Below are positions 61,585 through 64,000 of a stretch of DNA of 64,000 nucleotides, one piece after another. How positions within the stretch are numbered: the first letter of the stretch is position 1; every line of letters begins with the position of its first letter. The notes under the pieces are model-generated. The model was not told where the DNA came from and searched no databases. It saw nothing but the letters and a program-made list of their open reading frames with translations. The stretch is from Cliona cf. orientalis (taxonomy: Eukaryota; Porifera; Demospongiae; Clionaida; Clionaidae), in contig OZ005696.1 in NCBI GenBank assembly GCA_963930775.1, forward strand, positions 8,060,001-8,124,000. The letters run 5' to 3'. The translations under genes were made by a program, and so were the position numbers.

Positions 61585-64000
61585 GTATGCTTTATGCATT
61601 CATGTTTAGATTCAAGAACCCTCAAATTTGGTAATGGTCATCACTGTTGACCTGCCATACATGTACATAGTGATGAAACATCCAAGTACCACTGTGAATA
61701 TCTAGATGCATATTTTCACTGCGAGTAAAATTGCAAAACCAATATCTACTATTTTTAGTAGCAGTCACTACTGATCAGCTAACATACTAATACAAGGGCG
61801 GCTCTGACGGTCCAGCCACACCAGCCATGGCCAGACCACTTTTGGACCCTGCATTCGATTTTTATATATACCTAATGTGTTTATTCTAACAGAATTCAAA
61901 CTAAAAAATATACTCACAGTTTTAGTTTTTGTGTGATTTTCTGATTAAGTTCGTCACATTACAAGTCCAAGAACGTGAATTTACTGCATCTTATTAGCAT
62001 AAACACAATACACAGTACATTGTGTTACCATAATGTATTATGTAAGTACATCTAATACTTCAATGAAATATTTAATTGGCTAGTTCACAGCCTGACCACT
62101 GACCCTCTGTCACCTCTAGCTATCCAACAATTTGGGGTTGAAAATTATATTTCTATGGAAACCATGCACTATCCAAGTATCAATAACTAATAATAAATGT
62201 ATCTCCATAGTAAGAGAGAGTCTATCATATGTTGTCAGGGAGTTGAGGAAGGATCTAATCCCTGCCTACTATGATCCTATATACATGTAGTTGTAATAAT
62301 AAGAGCAAAGGCATATTATGGGTGGGGTGCCGAGGGTTTCATCTAATGACAAAAATTTGGGATGGAAATGCGATAAATGAGTGGGCATACTTAGCATGCC
62401 AAGTTCCTTGGACGTATTTTTAGGAGGATTCCTCCAGATTGTTTTGGGTAATTTAAATAAATGCTAGTGGTTTAATTTGGTGACGTATTGTGATATTATG
62501 CTTAATTTAAATTCTTAAGGGGAAGTCCCCCCTCACAAAAAGAAACAGGCTACTATGATACCTACAATACTTTACTTTGTCACACTGTCAGACAAGCATT
62601 ATCATAATTGGGGCGAGCCTGAGCGAGCCCCACATAAACGGTACAGCTGTGCGCGAATTTTATATTATCATATATTATTATGGTACGTCGGTCACGCGAA
62701 ACTATATATCCCAGCGATGCTCTCTATGGACATGAACGCGAAATATTCTATTGCGCATTCTCATACGATATACCTGGGACACAGGCCGTTTTAATTTAGC
62801 GAATTGCAAATTTACACTTGTGCTTGTATTGATCAAGCAAGCTACCATACCACACGCTCAAAAGGAGGATAGAGAGAGCGAGACAGATCGAGCTCGTCGT
62901 CAGCTCAACAGTGCAAGGACCAGCTAAGAACGCGATCAAGATAGACGTGCTACTCACTGACTCTGACAACAGGGGCCGAGCTAAAATTTTATTGTCTGTT
63001 GGCACTGTAGGACTCGGATAGCTAGAAACTGCGTGGAGGGGACTGTATCACGGCACTATATGAGACTGTCTCTAAGTTTCATTGTCTGCTTGAATCTATC
63101 AATGGTCTTCACGAATCTATCGTGCTATGGCTTTATTAAAGTTTTCAAGTTGCAGCTACTGACAGAGACTTTCCGAGGCTCAGCTCAGGCTCGCCCCAAA
63201 CAGGCCCTGCATGACACTAGTATCATAGAGTCGGTAGACTCTATAAGTAGGGATGGCACGGATACTCCATATATGTAATACATTATAAATATCAAAATAT
63301 CTCAAAACAGGTAAGTTTATGAGATTTCTAAGTGTTAAAATCAGAATCTACAGCAAATTATCTATCTAACAAGACCAAGATCATTCATCAATTCCATTGT
63401 GTATGCCAGAACCAGATGTTCAAAAAAATAGCCATTTCTCAATCTTTCTTTCTTTCTTTCTGTTTTCCTGGGCTAACTCAAGACTGCCTTGACCGCTCAT
63501 CTTAGTTCAAGTATAAATCCACTCCATTTTGGAGCGCGCATGTCTGTGGCACGCTCATTTTGTGTTATCAGGACAAGCGATTTAATTGTGGGTGTATCTG
63601 ATTAGCCATTTTGTCATATAGTGCGCATGCTCATACGGTGTTGCCATGGTGAAGTCGTGTGACCGATGTCAGTGGCGCGCATGCACCGGGACCTGCTCGA
63701 GCGCTCAGAGCTGATCGATCAGCTCAGATTATGGTGGCTACTACCAACAGTAAACTTACTGGCCTATAAGATACGCTCCCCGGCGAAACAGAAGAGTTTC
63801 GTCGCTACTTGGTTCTAAACGGCCTTCTTTCAAGTTCGCGGTCAGCCAGCTTCAGGATCGAGATAACGAGGGGCATGGTTTCATTCGCAGGTCAGTTTAG
63901 CTGGTTACCTCGAGAATCCCACTGATGTATGTTCAATAGTGTGTGATGCAAAAGAAGACGTCCTAGCTAGCTATCAAACGACTGCCTGAGATTTGCACTT
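61585..64000 (+). other. Intron of gene 3 running to the window end
   Basis: 61590-62600 is homologous to 33600-34760 in gene 2. It then holds the element 62608-63199, a TTTC microsatellite (63443-63461) and about 500 bp of GC-richer sequence around 63530-63900 that I cannot assign. No exon supported. Confidence 0.5.
62608..63199. mobile_element. 592-bp TIR element (TTGGGGCGAGCCTGAGC ends)
   Basis: TTGGGGCGAGCCTGAGC at 62608-62624 pairs with GCTCAGGCTCGCCCCAA at the right end. Single-end relatives lie near 13810, 18905 and 61113. Non-coding. Confidence 0.72.

Noticed and set aside
1-64000. Bacterial features, CRISPR arrays, operons, tRNA or rRNA genes
   Set aside because: Genes are spliced and no regularly spaced repeats, tRNA cloverleaf or rRNA sequence were recognised on reading both strands.

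Overview
This is nuclear DNA of an animal, most likely a sponge or another early-branching metazoan. The evidence is short GT-AG introns of about 50-500 bp, AT-rich introns full of small palindromic transposons, animal-type genes (XRN1, DNAJC16) and a large ROCO-type GTPase with death domains. The phylum is an inference from gene content and style; nothing in the sequence proves it.

The window is built from a repeated gene block, XRN1 (+) / death-domain-array ROCO gene (+) / DNAJC16 (-, tail to tail with the ROCO gene). Block 1 has XRN1 copy A (1-7814, 5' end outside the window, reading frame intact), ROCO-DD gene 1 (8112-22666) and a DNAJC16 pseudogene (27915-23171). Block 2 has a small XRN1 remnant B (27915-29163), ROCO-DD gene 2 (29432-38751) and a second broken DNAJC16 (43745-39279). 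Block 3 has XRN1 remnant D split by a 3.9-kb transposon (43745-48300), a larger XRN1 pseudogene C (48868-55085) and ROCO-DD gene 3 (55366 to beyond 61584; its last exon should lie just past the window end).

The ROCO-DD genes are the notable part. Each starts with an 11-codon exon. It continues with five to seven death-domain exons, every one of which starts and ends in phase 1. In genes 1 and 2 it finishes with one 2.4-kb exon encoding a Roc-like GTPase, a COR-like region and a C-terminal death domain. I sort the array exons into four subtypes (alpha, beta, gamma, delta). The order alpha-beta-beta-gamma-delta is shared by all three genes, and gene 1 has an extra alpha-beta pair. All 17 array exons and both terminal exons are open, while the duplicated XRN1 and DNAJC16 copies carry frameshifts, stops, deletions and transposon insertions. 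This suggests that the ROCO-DD genes are kept by selection and that the flanking genes were carried along. A role in cell-death or innate-immune signalling is likely from the domain types but is not shown here.

The rest is mostly small transposons: TA-flanked MITEs, a hAT-like element with a perfect 8-bp target duplication, and a Merlin-like element with a 9-bp duplication and a transposase remnant. Several can be proved as insertions because the paralogous block has the empty site. A 14-bp sequence, GGTAAAGGTCGTCA, recurs about 20 times on both strands in introns and is only partly explained by one MITE family.
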